Below, piece after piece: positions 46,391 to 57,492 of a stretch of 64,000 nucleotides of DNA. The stretch is taken from positions 16,018,160 through 16,082,159 of the forward strand of contig NC_068571.1 of NCBI RefSeq assembly GCF_025698545.1. Direction: 5' to 3'. The position numbers and the translations under genes are program-made. Origin of the DNA: Gossypium raimondii (taxonomy: Eukaryota > Streptophyta > Magnoliopsida > Malvales > Malvaceae). How positions within the stretch are numbered: position 1 is the stretch's first letter; each line of letters begins with the position of its first letter. A model generated the notes under the pieces. It saw only the letters and a program-made list of their open reading frames with translations, was not told the DNA's origin and ran no database searches.

Positions 46391-49300
46391 CTAGGAAATA
46401 AGAGTAAGCTGCAGTTTAGGGCGGTTGGGTTGGGGTTCCACAACCTCCATGTGGATCCTCACTGATTGCAGAACACTGTAGGAAAGGCTATTACTATTAC
46501 TATTGTCCATCTTTACAATCTTCTGCTGCTGCTCGTCCACATGCCACTCCCCGCTTCCCTTCTCTCCTCTGCCTGTCAAGTACACCGGGCCTTCTATTCC
46601 ATATCTGTTCATTTATATAACATAAACTCATGTTACTTTTTTCTCCACCCAACAAACACAAGTGCCAAAACATTATCTTTTCCTGCCTAGACACAGCAGA
46701 TAGAAAAAGAAAGACACGAGGAACATATACAGATAATCCAGCATAAAAGATCTAAGTTCATACTTGGGCACAAACACAATGAACCCGTTGGACCTTATCT
46801 TCACTATTCTGGCTTCTGTGTCAGTGGGCCTGCAGCATAAGATAAATAAATAAATTCAAAACATGTGCAATTATTCATTATGCTCTATAGAAGGCAGTTT
46901 CAATTCCATGAGAGAGGCCAAGGCAGTTACCGTTTTCTGAAGTAAATGAGAGTATGGAGCTCAACAGAGGCCCTGCTTGCCATTTGGGCATTCCTATGTC
47001 GATAATTCAGATCTGAAACAGGTAAAATGCATAGGAAGCTGAGAATGGATATCATGGGTATGTGAAGTTTGTTACCCAAATCCATGGAAGCCTCAAAAAC
47101 AGTATGAAAGGAAAAAAAAACTTACTATCAGCAATGCTAGTTAGTTGAGATCTGTCCTGGAAAACTGGTGGAAGCTTATCGATCCCTAGAGATGCAGCAA
47201 GCAACCTGTGCACAATCACATCTGCAAGGAAGGTTCCATACTTGAGCAATAGTATCATCAAGCATACATCAGCAAGAAAAGGTAAAGTAACAAACAAATT
47301 TTTGTTCACAAACCTGCATATCTCCTAATAGGAGAAGTGAAATGAGTATATAGGGGCGCAGCAAGCCCATAATGATGATATTCTGGAGGGCTGAGATCCC
47401 CACTACAGAAATAAACAGCCTAATTTGAAACCAAGGCAAATTAGTACCAAGTTAAAAAGTGCGTAGGTCAAAACCATCTGGAGATTGAAAAAATTTCCTA
47501 GCTAACTTTACCTGAGTCATACACCTAGTTGCCAGTATCCGAATCAACTTATTAAAGTAAGGATCATCACGCTGCAAGGCAGTTTTTCTCAGATGTAAGA
47601 ATCAACTATGAAAGAGAGAGGCCAAACAAATACATGAACGTGTCCCAAGTAGCAAAGATGGAAAAAAAAGAAAAGAAGCCAGACAAGCAAGAAGTTGGAT
47701 GAAGAAATGTCTAGAAAAGGAATCATCTGAGGTGGTAAGTCAGCTGAACTGTCAGACAAATATATAACGAATAGGAACCTTACCACAGCATGGTCAAGGG
47801 AATCAGCCAACGCCTTTGACGATGAAACATCCAAGTCGAGTCCAATGGCAGCAGCAGTGCACAACAAAGGTTCAAGCATTTCTCTGGTGGGAGTTGGATG
47901 CCGCCTGAACCAAAAATTAATGTCAGGGAGGCAAGGCCGAGTGTCAAACAACAGCAGTGTCAATGTCAAAGAAATAGCCACAACACTGGAATTTTCCAGT
48001 GATAATCTGGATTGTTGAAGAGATTACATGATGTATAATAGTGACAATTATCATCCGCTAATGCTAATTTTATGATTAAACACCATCTTGGACCAAGTGG
48101 CTCACATTAAAAATACTAACATGCAATCTTATTTATCCTATGATAAATAATTCCAGTGATATAAATTTAAGCAGGATCATCAACTGGTTAGGATTTCTGC
48201 TGGCATTTACAAAAATAAAATAATTTTTTTGATGGGATAAACCTTATGGTTAAATCATAAGCACAAACCAGAACTAGACAGTGAATGAAAGAAGAGGTAC
48301 AATAGAAATGCAAGTCCCACAAGAACATTATAGCAAAGAAGTACAGAAAAAACAAGTTTACCTTAGTAGTGAACAAGAAGGAAAACAATCACGGATTTGT
48401 TTGGCAACTGAAACATTGGCAGCAAGCATGAATTCCTCAACCATTTGGTTTGCTTCTCGAATCTGATACATGCCTGAATGAATAACTCAGATATCAGACA
48501 AAAATTGAGGCATGACCAAAAATGAAAAACATTCTTTCTGGATTTTGGGATCACAAAACTATCTAATTTAATTAGTATTGTCTTGATCACAATTCTTAAT
48601 TACTACTGGTCACCATTGGACAAATGAAGAAAAGGCCAAATGCATAGGAATTAAAAGGACAGAAACAGTGAACTAATAGAAGAAAACCAGCGTTATGCAG
48701 ACCTTTTATTAAACAAAAAAGGTTTAAACAGAAAAGGTTCTAAAATATGGTTCCTAAAACATGACATCATGGTCTGCAGAACATATTCTGCTTGCAGCAA
48801 TTTTTGAGATTACCTTTTTGTTTATTTTTATGAGAAACTATAAAATCATAATGAACCACAAATGAAATATTAGATTCCATGTTCATGTATAGTTACTACC
48901 TTTAGCACCTCAAACATAGCCAACTACAGGAAGACCTTAATAATTTTTTAAAAAAGATCTAGGGTAAGTTATCATGTTGAAAAATTGGGTCAAGAGCAAT
49001 AATTAGCATCATGATACAATTCCATTGTCTCACTGCAACAACTCATGGTTGTTGACAGACAGACAAAAAGGATCATTTTGTGGAAGGACTGATTTTTTCT
49101 TCTAATTGATGTTAAAATATCTTGATTCGTGTTCCAGATTAAGAGTAAAACAAATGGCATTAGGCAACAAACCAATATCAAGAGGATCATGAGTCTCAGT
49201 ATCAATTTGAAATTTGACTTCGGCAGAAGCAAGAGTTAAGGCTCCTCTATCGATACGTCTCTGCCTCATTATCTGCAGTTTCACATGTGACAATAAACAT

Positions 49301-52300
49301 GGAGAAAATTAAATTAAAGGCTAATTAACCCCACTATACTGCGATTAAGAGCAGAAGCAGGCTCTTTGATATCAGACCTTAGCCAAAGCATTCAAATTTC
49401 TCAAATCTGTAGTTAACGGGTCCATCAGTCGACTGCAAAAGTACAAAAGCAATCAGAATGCTCAGACACCAGCCACAACTCAAGACAAAACTACTAGGTC
49501 CTAGGAAACCAGATATCCGCAGCAGAATATGAATGACAAGTATATATTAGGAAGAAATAGAAAGAAATACATGAATGTGCTAAAATGAAAATTTCCAAGA
49601 TTGTATTCACAATTTTTTTGGACCAACTGAGCAAGAAAGGAAATGGCAAATAACAGTTGAGAAACTTAGACAACTATCAACCTTTACCGTAGACAAAACC
49701 CTAAAAACCAGCATTCTCCCTATTAGAAGCAAAATAATAGAAGCTCTCTAGCAAATATGTAAACTAACATCTTGTAAGATCCAAACTCAACACCCTAAAG
49801 GGAATGATCCTTTTGTCTCCAAATTAACCCAACTAAAGAAATCTAGCTTAAGAGGGAAGCCATGCCCGAGTATTTAAGCAAAGACAAGAAATCACAATAA
49901 CTGGACAAGAAGAAGAAAGTGTAGCTCCATAAATCAGATAAGGGTGCAATAAATTAAAATGAGCTGATCTTTAAACAATTAGTCAAAAGGCTACATTAGA
50001 GCACCTATCATCCATCCTAGCCTGGGCTTCAACATAAGACAAAGCAGCACAAGATTTGATAACACTTTTTGTGAATCTTGTCGAGATAATCTCTGCGTCA
50101 GGCGTCATTTCCTGGAATTTATGTGAAAGTAAGTTTTTATTTATTTAAAAAGAATACAAGAACCTAACCTTAAAATTATTTGAATAATTTAGTAGCACAT
50201 ACCCAAATAACTGAAAAGGCTAGCCTTTCTACATCAGCCCTAAGTGAACATATATCTGCAAATAATGATCATTAGTACTTTAATATCGGAAAAACAATTA
50301 AAAAACCAAGTATAGAATCCAACAAAACCTTTTTATTACCGTATACAAGACTAAAACTTATTGGCAAGGGGAAAAAGAAATACAAAAAAGACCTTCTGTC
50401 AAAGGTTTAGGAAGCATGTCAATCCGGCGCTCAACAAGGTAGACAGATGTGCCCCTCTGGGAAGCTTCACCATCTAGCGGGGTGCCAGGGTGAACAAAAT
50501 TTGTTACATCAGCAATGTCTGATCAGATATTATTAAAGAACATCCAACCACATGAAGAGACTTTAAATACATAAAAGCCCTTTTATAAGGAAAATATAAT
50601 TGTTGCAAACCTGTTATCATCTTTATACCTTCATATGGAAATGCATCATAGAGGTAGAAAAGAAAAGGGCTCAACAGAGGAATTTCATTTTTAAGAAAAC
50701 GAACATACTACAGTGGTAAAAAGCACATATTCTTACATAAGAAGAAATAGATTTCAGAGCACTAGATAATCTTTTGTGTATATATTTTTATTTGGAAAAA
50801 TGGAATAAAAATCCTTCCAACAAACCCTAAAGTTTTATAAAAGGTAAATTGTAAAAGATGCATATCTGTGTCAACTCCATTCATCACATCACATAAAATG
50901 CAAGTCTGATTTTATAAAAAAGAATAAATAGACAGTATATAGGATACGAACTCCAACTTCATAGTTCCCATTAGGAAGAGCTGTACAGTGTAGTGCATCA
51001 TCAATGTCCTTGCAACCTGCACAAGCAAGAGGCATGTCTATCTGTACAGCATTTGCAAAATACATAATTCACTACAGTCCACTAAGAATACGCACCAGGT
51101 GGATCCACGCTAAAGACACGCAAAGATCGTAAATCCTGCCGGATTGAATTTGCCACATCTTCACTAGACACAGACCATGGTAATGGTGGCAGGCAAGCCA
51201 AAACTTGGGAAGAAAAGGGCCTTGAGTTTATGTCATTCTCGATCAACACCACCTGCAACACAATATACAAGTATTACTAAGCTAATTACCACCAAGACAT
51301 ATATAGAGAGAGAGAGAGATGAAGAAGCTATTATCACAGACCTCACTCTCGGTGTCTCTATCACCTATTTCTCCAATGACTCGTACATAATGACCAGAAG
51401 GATACCGAGACTGACGGTCCCAAGAATCAACTGCCACAATTATCCTCTTATCCAAAAGATTTTCAAGCTGTCGGGTTTGGATCCGAATCTTAGGAATTCT
51501 ATGATCTTTGGAGACAAATAGGGCAGATGTAAAGCTTCCAGTCCCAGCAGGCATAGACATTGGTTCCAAAGACCCACAATAACTGCAAGTGATCATTTAG
51601 ACTATAAGCAAAATAACAAGAAATAATCAACATCATTATGCAGGGAAAAATGAAGAACAATTCTTAAGAACATGTTTGATTCAAAAAGCAGTGAAGACAC
51701 TGAACCCACAAAGATTAAAAGTTTACCACATGACCACACAATAGGATATATGAAGAATACCTCTCAAATTCAATTATTTGAAATAACTTCACGAAAGATA
51801 AAACTTGAACAAACTGATAGAAATACACTAAATTAAAACTAGAACAGGCTGAACTAGGAGAAAGAAAACAAGTTACAATCATACTTATTTAGTTCATAAC
51901 TGGGCCCTCACCCGGTTGAAGCAGTTACGAGGTATGCACCAGCAAAAGAAAACAGAAAAAACAGATATTAAGTGCATTGTGTTAATTATGGTAGCAAGAT
52001 AACTTACGAGTGCCAGTTCCTCTTTATAATACCAACAACACGGCCTGATGGCCGTGATGGAGTGGAGTTCATATCAGTGGCAGAATCTGATACCAGATTC
52101 GTAGTTCTAGGGGCATCATCAGCACTGCTTGGAGCTAAATGAACATCATCTTCTTCCTCATCCTCTGAAAGGGAAGAGAGAAAATACTAACTAACTAGAT
52201 GCATGTGAAAGAGATAGCAGTATGTTTAGTATTTTGTACCCTTACGCAAGGGAGACCATGATAAAAGTATTTATTTATGGAAGAACCAATAAAGATACCA

Positions 52301-54098
52301 AGCATCGTGCTTAAAATGAAAACATGTAAGCACCCTTTTACAACATTAATGTGTACCGGCAGCATACTCATAATCACTTATAAACATGAAAAAGCATTAA
52401 ACGTTTCCAATGAACCCAGAAAACACAAAAACCTTAATACCTTCATCCGCGATGGATAAGTTCTTCTCCTCATGCCATTGATCTTGGGGCAGAAGTTCTA
52501 CAGCTACTATATCACCGTCAAAAGCTCGGTTCATGTTTTGACGTCCATATATAATTATTTCATCACCTATGCTCTCACTTCCAACATATGCTTGAAATGG
52601 ATTGTAACGATTAACACGAAGCTTTCCTTGATGGTATATTCCACGATGCAAGCCCAACGTAATCTCAGACATGGGTTTATGCTAAACAAAGAAAAGATTA
52701 AGCCTTAGAGAACCAATTTGTTTCATGGGAACAAATCTTAACCAAATTCATTGTTTACAATTAAAAATGGCAAACAGCATTAGCAAACATACTTCTTGAT
52801 AAACAACTTGTCTCTTGGAAGGTCTCAAATCTTCAACTTCTACCATGACAGTATCTTCAGATTCGGATGCAGGTTGAACAAGCAGGTCAAGCAACTCCGG
52901 TTGACCCAATGATTTTACATAGGACTGAACTGAAACAAGTTGGCCATTGAACAGTTAGCATACCACATGAATAATCCTAATAATTTGCAAATAGAGGTGG
53001 TATTAAATAATTAGTGGTAACTGGTAAGCCAATATATAAAATATCAAGTTGATAGAAGTTCCTAAGCAAGTAGAGTGTGCATACTTGTGTCAGCAGAAAT
53101 GCCCTCTTCGCCAGCCGTCCTCTTATTGTCTCTGTCATTGGTTATAAGTAAAACTGTTGCTGCAGTACCAAGATGAGTTTGATACCATCGAGTAGCCACC
53201 CGAATTGCTGAAGAACAACAGAACGTAGTAAACAAGCTGAATTTCAGAAGCAAATGCTTAGAGAGATATTAAAGTGCAAATCTAACCTCTGTCATTGTAA
53301 TCATTTGGAGTTTCACCATCCATGCGCTTTACAAATGTGTCTCTGTTAACAAAAAGAAAGAAAATAGTGGATATAAGAGGCTGAAAATAAAATCATTTTA
53401 TTTGCAGCTGTGAGTGAAAAGTAGAGAATTTGATAGGAAATGAATGGCGAGGAATGAGAAAACCAACTTATGGAACTGGTTACTGAAAACATAGAACTTG
53501 CGGAGAGGATTGGTGGAAAGAGCTCTAATTCTATTGTAAACGGCCATGTTCTTGTTCTTAACTTCATCCAGCACCACAGATAGCAGCACCGCATTGTCGA
53601 TGGCAGAGTTCTCAAGCAAGTCGATCTTATAACATATATTAATAATAGTAATAGTAATAATGAAAATGAAACGTTAAAATTTGAGAACACAATCAAGAAT
53701 TCAGTATAATTATATTGAAGCCAAAAGAGAAAAAGAAAAAAACCTGATGAAGAAGGACATTGGTATCAAGAATGAGAAGGGGAGAAGCAACATCCAAAGG
53801 AGCACGTGACGTGGAAGTGTCACACGTTTTGCAAGCAGCAGCTCCACAGTAAATGTCGTCTCTCAGATATATTTCTCTAACTTCCTGTCCCATCCCCATC
53901 CCCATGCCACAAGCAATTGAAATACATTCCATTACCATCATTATAAACTAAAGTAAATACCTCTGTTACTTAGTTAGGGTTTCAAAATCTTTTCCTTTTT
54001 TATATGTAATAAATTAAAACAAAAAGGAGGAGAGGAATCGGAACCTTCTTAATTCTGCCGGCCTTGGTCTTCCTGCTGAACGTGTTGCTCTTCAACAT
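46391..54098 (-). CDS. RRP44A: Exosome nuclease DIS3/RRP44A
   Basis: 24 exons on the minus strand, all GT-AG with matching phases: 54045-54098, 53744-53884, 53468-53625, 53287-53342, 53085-53207, 52793-52929, 52441-52681, 52008-52164, 51342-51582, 51096-51252, 50948-51016, 50393-50518, 50203-50255, 50005-50111, 49378-49432, 49173-49272, 48362-48473, 47784-47904, 47512-47571, 47314-47419, 47126-47221, 46931-47012, 46764-46829, 46391-46604. Product 943 residues. Order: CR3 cysteines C31, C36, C39; PIN endonuclease with [10 protein letters not shown] (D58) and TNDRDNKR; cold-shock folds; RNB exonuclease with [13 protein letters not shown] (Asp 492, 494, 495); [21 protein letters not shown]-terminal S1 domain. 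Both active sites look complete. DIS3 degrades and trims RNA 3' ends with the exosome (rRNA processing and nuclear surveillance). Intron 9 has an (AG)n run at 51305-51319. Confidence 0.95.
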
Positions 54099-54795
54099 CT
54101 TCTCTTCTCTTCTCTTCTTTGCTGAAGATTTCTGCCTCCAAATGCTTAGCCCTTATCTTTAAACTTGAAGTGGGAGTGTGGAGGCAGCAAAGAATCAAAT
54201 TACTAGCTAAAGATATAAATTATTGAAAAATTAAACAGAACCGAGTGAACGCCTTCTTCTTCTTCAGTTCTTCTTCTGCCATTTAAAACCTAATAATTGC
54301 CCAGCCCAGCCCAGCCCAATTACTTACCTATTCCTTTTTTGGTTAATTGCATCAAGACACCCCTAAATTATAATCTAAATTATACTTCAAATGTTATAAT
54401 TAAGTCCTTAAAGTATTAATATCGTATCAATCAGGTACTTAGGCATTAAATGCTAGCTCGAATATAACATGTGGATCAAATATTGAATATATATGGCTTA
54501 GTTATTATAACTATTACAAAGAAAGAATAGTCCTAAATTTTAATATTTAGATGTTTAAAATTTGATTTGTCTATTTAATATCATAAGTAAATAAAAGGAC
54601 TTGATTGATGTAATATGATACCATGAGCACTCAATTAGATGGGTTTAAAATTTGGAATCAAAGTAATTAACCAAAAGTAAAAATAATACCTTTCAATTTG
54701 CCATTTACTATTTGCACCCATTTATGTAATTTTTCCAAGCCCAACATCGTTGGGAAAGAGAAAAAACAGTAGGGTAAGCAAAATCAAAGAGAGGC
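54099..54795. promoter_or_regulatory. Shared head-to-head promoter region of DIS3 and mitochondrial L11
   Basis: 697 bp between two divergent start codons. CT-rich leader sequence lies next to the DIS3 start (54099-54290, TCTTCTTCTTC runs). A direct CCCAGCC repeat is at about 54301-54316. AT-rich sequence without a canonical TATA box follows. Both genes are housekeeping, so bidirectional control is plausible but unproven. Confidence 0.5.
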
Positions 54796-55263
54796 ATGTC
54801 GACCCTGAAAGAAATCCTAACCCGCCGTCCAGTGGCGGCCACCATCAGGCTGACTGTGCCGGCGGGAGGAGCACGACCCGCACCCCCAGTAGGTCCAGCC
54901 CTGGGTCAGTACCGACTTAATCTAATGGCCTTCTGCAAGGACTTCAACGCCCGAACCCAAAAGTACAAGCCAGACACCCCCATGTCTGTCACTATCACCG
55001 CCTTCAAAGACAACACCTTTGAGTTCACTGTCAAGTCTCCATCCGTCACCTGGTACTTGAAGAAGGCAGCGGGTATCGAGTCCGGAAGCAGCCGGCCTGG
55101 CCACGTGGTCGCCACCACTTTGTCCGTCAGACATATTTACGAGATTGCCAAGATTAAGCAATCCGATCCCTATTGTCAGTACATGTCCCTGGAGAGTATT
55201 TGTAAGTCCATTATTGGGACTGCTAATACCATGGGGATTAAGGTGGTGAAGGACTTGGATTAG
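54796..55263 (+). CDS. MRPL11: Mitochondrial ribosomal protein L11 (uL11m)
   Basis: Single-exon frame of 155 residues starting MSTLKEILTRRPVAATIRLT. The bacterial-type uL11 N-terminal signature PPVGPALGQYRLNLMAFCKD sits at about residues 30-50. The C-terminal rRNA-binding domain includes FTVKSPSVTWYLKKAAGIES and ends with GTANTMGIKVVKDLD. uL11 sits at the stalk base of the large subunit, binds the GTPase-centre rRNA and acts with translation factors. The length and bacterial type match the plant mitochondrial form; there is no long transit peptide as in the plastid form. The ATG at 54796 is the first in frame. Antisense frames here (54906-55272) are shadows. Divergent from DIS3. Confidence 0.93.
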   Translation: MSTLKEILTRRPVAATIRLTVPAGGARPAPPVGPALGQYRLNLMAFCKDFNARTQKYKPDTPMSVTITAFKDNTFEFTVKSPSVTWYLKKAAGIESGSSRPGHVVATTLSVRHIYEIAKIKQSDPYCQYMSLESICKSIIGTANTMGIKVVKDLD

Positions 55264-55575
55264 ATTCTTCATTTACTCTTCAATCTAAAAAAAATGGTAA
55301 TGTTCTTCTTAGCTTTTGGATATGATGCATCTTAGCTGTTCGACATATTGTCTGTGCTGAAAAACCTTGAAACGTTTTTGTTGGATGAATTTCTGCAACT
55401 TTCAAACATTATATTAATTCACTGCATCACTTCTCAGTTGTTGTTTTCAATATCCAAAATTTTCAAGTAAATTATATACTCCTAGTTGCATTATACTTTG
55501 ATCATTACATGTCTGTACTCCTAAGCTAGGCTACTCGAATTTGGTGTAAATGTCAGATATATGTATTAGACATTT

Positions 55576-55866
55576 CTAAAGTTTTGGGACACAATGGCTT
55601 GTATGTATGATGAGAAAAATATAAAATTGGAGTCGTATGGTTACATTAAACTTGAGTTGGAGAGTTTCAGCGTTGTCAACCATAGAAGCCAAACTTAATG
55701 TAAAATCGCTTCTTTCAAGACTTGCATCCTTATGTTCATGAGCAAATTCACTTTTTAACACTAGACCAGACCAGAAATCAGCCCAAGCAACCTTCCAGCC
55801 TTGAAAGCTCCTAAATTTCACTTCACCCACTCTCAATCCTCTTACAACTGCTCCAAAAATACCCAT
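55576..55866 (-). CDS. Unrecognised 96-residue reading frame
   Basis: The minus-strand frame starts MGIFGAVVRGLRVGEVKFRS and includes GWKVAWADFWSGLVLKSEFA, FTLSLASMVDNAETLQLKFN and a hydrophobic end. Its composition is protein-like (mixed charged, aromatic and aliphatic residues, no low-complexity runs), unlike the neighbouring AT-rich noise. It converges on the L11 gene 313 bp away. I do not recognise the family. It could be a small plant-specific gene, a terminal exon or the remains of a gene copy. Confidence 0.35.
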   Translation of the reverse strand: MGIFGAVVRGLRVGEVKFRSFQGWKVAWADFWSGLVLKSEFAHEHKDASLERSDFTLSLASMVDNAETLQLKFNVTIRLQFYIFLIIHTSHCVPKL

Positions 55867-57492
55867 GTTCTTAAATAATTTTCTATTCGATGCTGCACCT
55901 TCTTGTTAAGGAAGATGATGATTTGGCTAGGGCTTTTATTGTTTGCCTATGTTTTTAAACTTTTGTAAGTCATCAAATCTAGCACTGTAGTGTAAAACCA
56001 GACACTCTGGCCTATGACGCTTTGATTCATGCTCTATAAAAATTCTCTGCAATGCTGGTGTCATTTAGCTGAGGCCTTGTAAAGAAAGTTGAGATCAAGG
56101 GAGGTGTTTGTTTGAGAAGGGTTATTATTGAATAGCTAAGGTGAAAGTGGAGCAAAGCTGCCTCCCAAATGCTGACAGTTACAATATAATAATAATAATC
56201 TGTTAGTGTGGCATGTTTTATTGTGGTGTAGAGATATTCAATTAAATGAAGACAGATGGGATCAGTTAGAAGTTTTTTCACATGCATGAGGAAGGGAGGA
56301 TGGAATGTTGTGTCAGCGCCGCATATGCGCCACATATTAGTCCTTGTAATTCTGTGTTGTGGTGTTTATAGGAGAAATGTTTGGAGGGAGAGCTAGATTT
56401 TCTTTTCGATATGCAAACTCAACTTATTTCCAAGAAACGTTACTACGACTGAGCATTGGGGTTCTGTGAGTAAGGTCTTGAAATCATTCCACATTGATTA
56501 CTCTAGGGTGTACTGAAGACAAAAGGTTACTTTTCTCTCATGAGCTGACTTTTTTTGAAAGAAAACTCCAAGAATTGTTTTCTCCTTTGAAATATATAAT
56601 ACTTCATCGTGGGCACAAATGGCCCGTAAAAGATGGGATGCGGACAGTGTTGCTGAGTTGATTATTGATATGGTTGATTTGGCTGTGTTTATTGTTTTGA
56701 AGGAATAGGGCAATTGTAGTCAGTAACAAGATACAAAGAGTTTGGGAAAGTGTTGGGCTTGTGCATGGCCCTCTTTTTTTTCTTTTGCTGTACGGAGAAT
56801 TTGGAATTGTGGGATACCTTGGAAGAAACTTTGTTTTGTTTGGTTTTGTTTTTGTTTTGGCTATGCATATTACTACTACTGTACGTAGATTGTTGTAGAA
56901 CAACCAAATATCAATCAGTTGATCAACTTTCAAATCTCCAAGGTAATATTAAAAAAAAAATTACCACTAAGTGTAGGCCACAGGAGATCTTTTGTGCTAT
57001 CAAACCTAACACCATTAGCACAAAATCATCCTCTACTCCATGCCATCAGGAAGACAAACATTCAGCTAATACAAATATATACTAAAAAAGGAAACCAGAA
57101 ACCATAACAAAAAAACGGAGTGCATGAGAAATGAGTTTATACAAATTTTACGTTCGATATCACGTACAATGATTATTACCAACTATTTTGAAACAACAAC
57201 ATTTCGTGAGTCCAGACCTGTCCATGAACAAGGATGATTGAAGCTTCTACAACTAAAAACAACCAGTTCAAAGAAAAGACAAAACGAACAACGGTATAAA
57301 GTTGCAGAAAAGAAAAAAAACAATAAAGACACTGCCACAACCACTCCATTCCAGTCGCTATTTATACTAATAAAAGAATCAAAGCCGCCACACAAATGAC
57401 CAAAATCTTCTTCACCTACAAGGCTTAACATGATAACCACAACCCCATTAGTCCATTTAATCCAATTTATATTATATTATATACTTTTATAT
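55867..57492. other. Spacer before the EH gene 3' end
   Basis: Mostly AT-rich with short non-conserved frames. The right part (about 57100-57492) is the likely 3' untranslated and downstream region of the EH gene. Nothing else is recognised. Confidence 0.4.

Noticed and set aside
53693..53941. ATG at 53941 as the DIS3 start
   Set aside because: That frame reads into intron 1. The exon at 54045-54098 gives the family N-terminus [18 protein letters not shown] and splices in frame.
54906..55272. Two antisense frames over the L11 gene
   Set aside because: Shadows of a GC-richer coding exon. The plus strand encodes full-length uL11.
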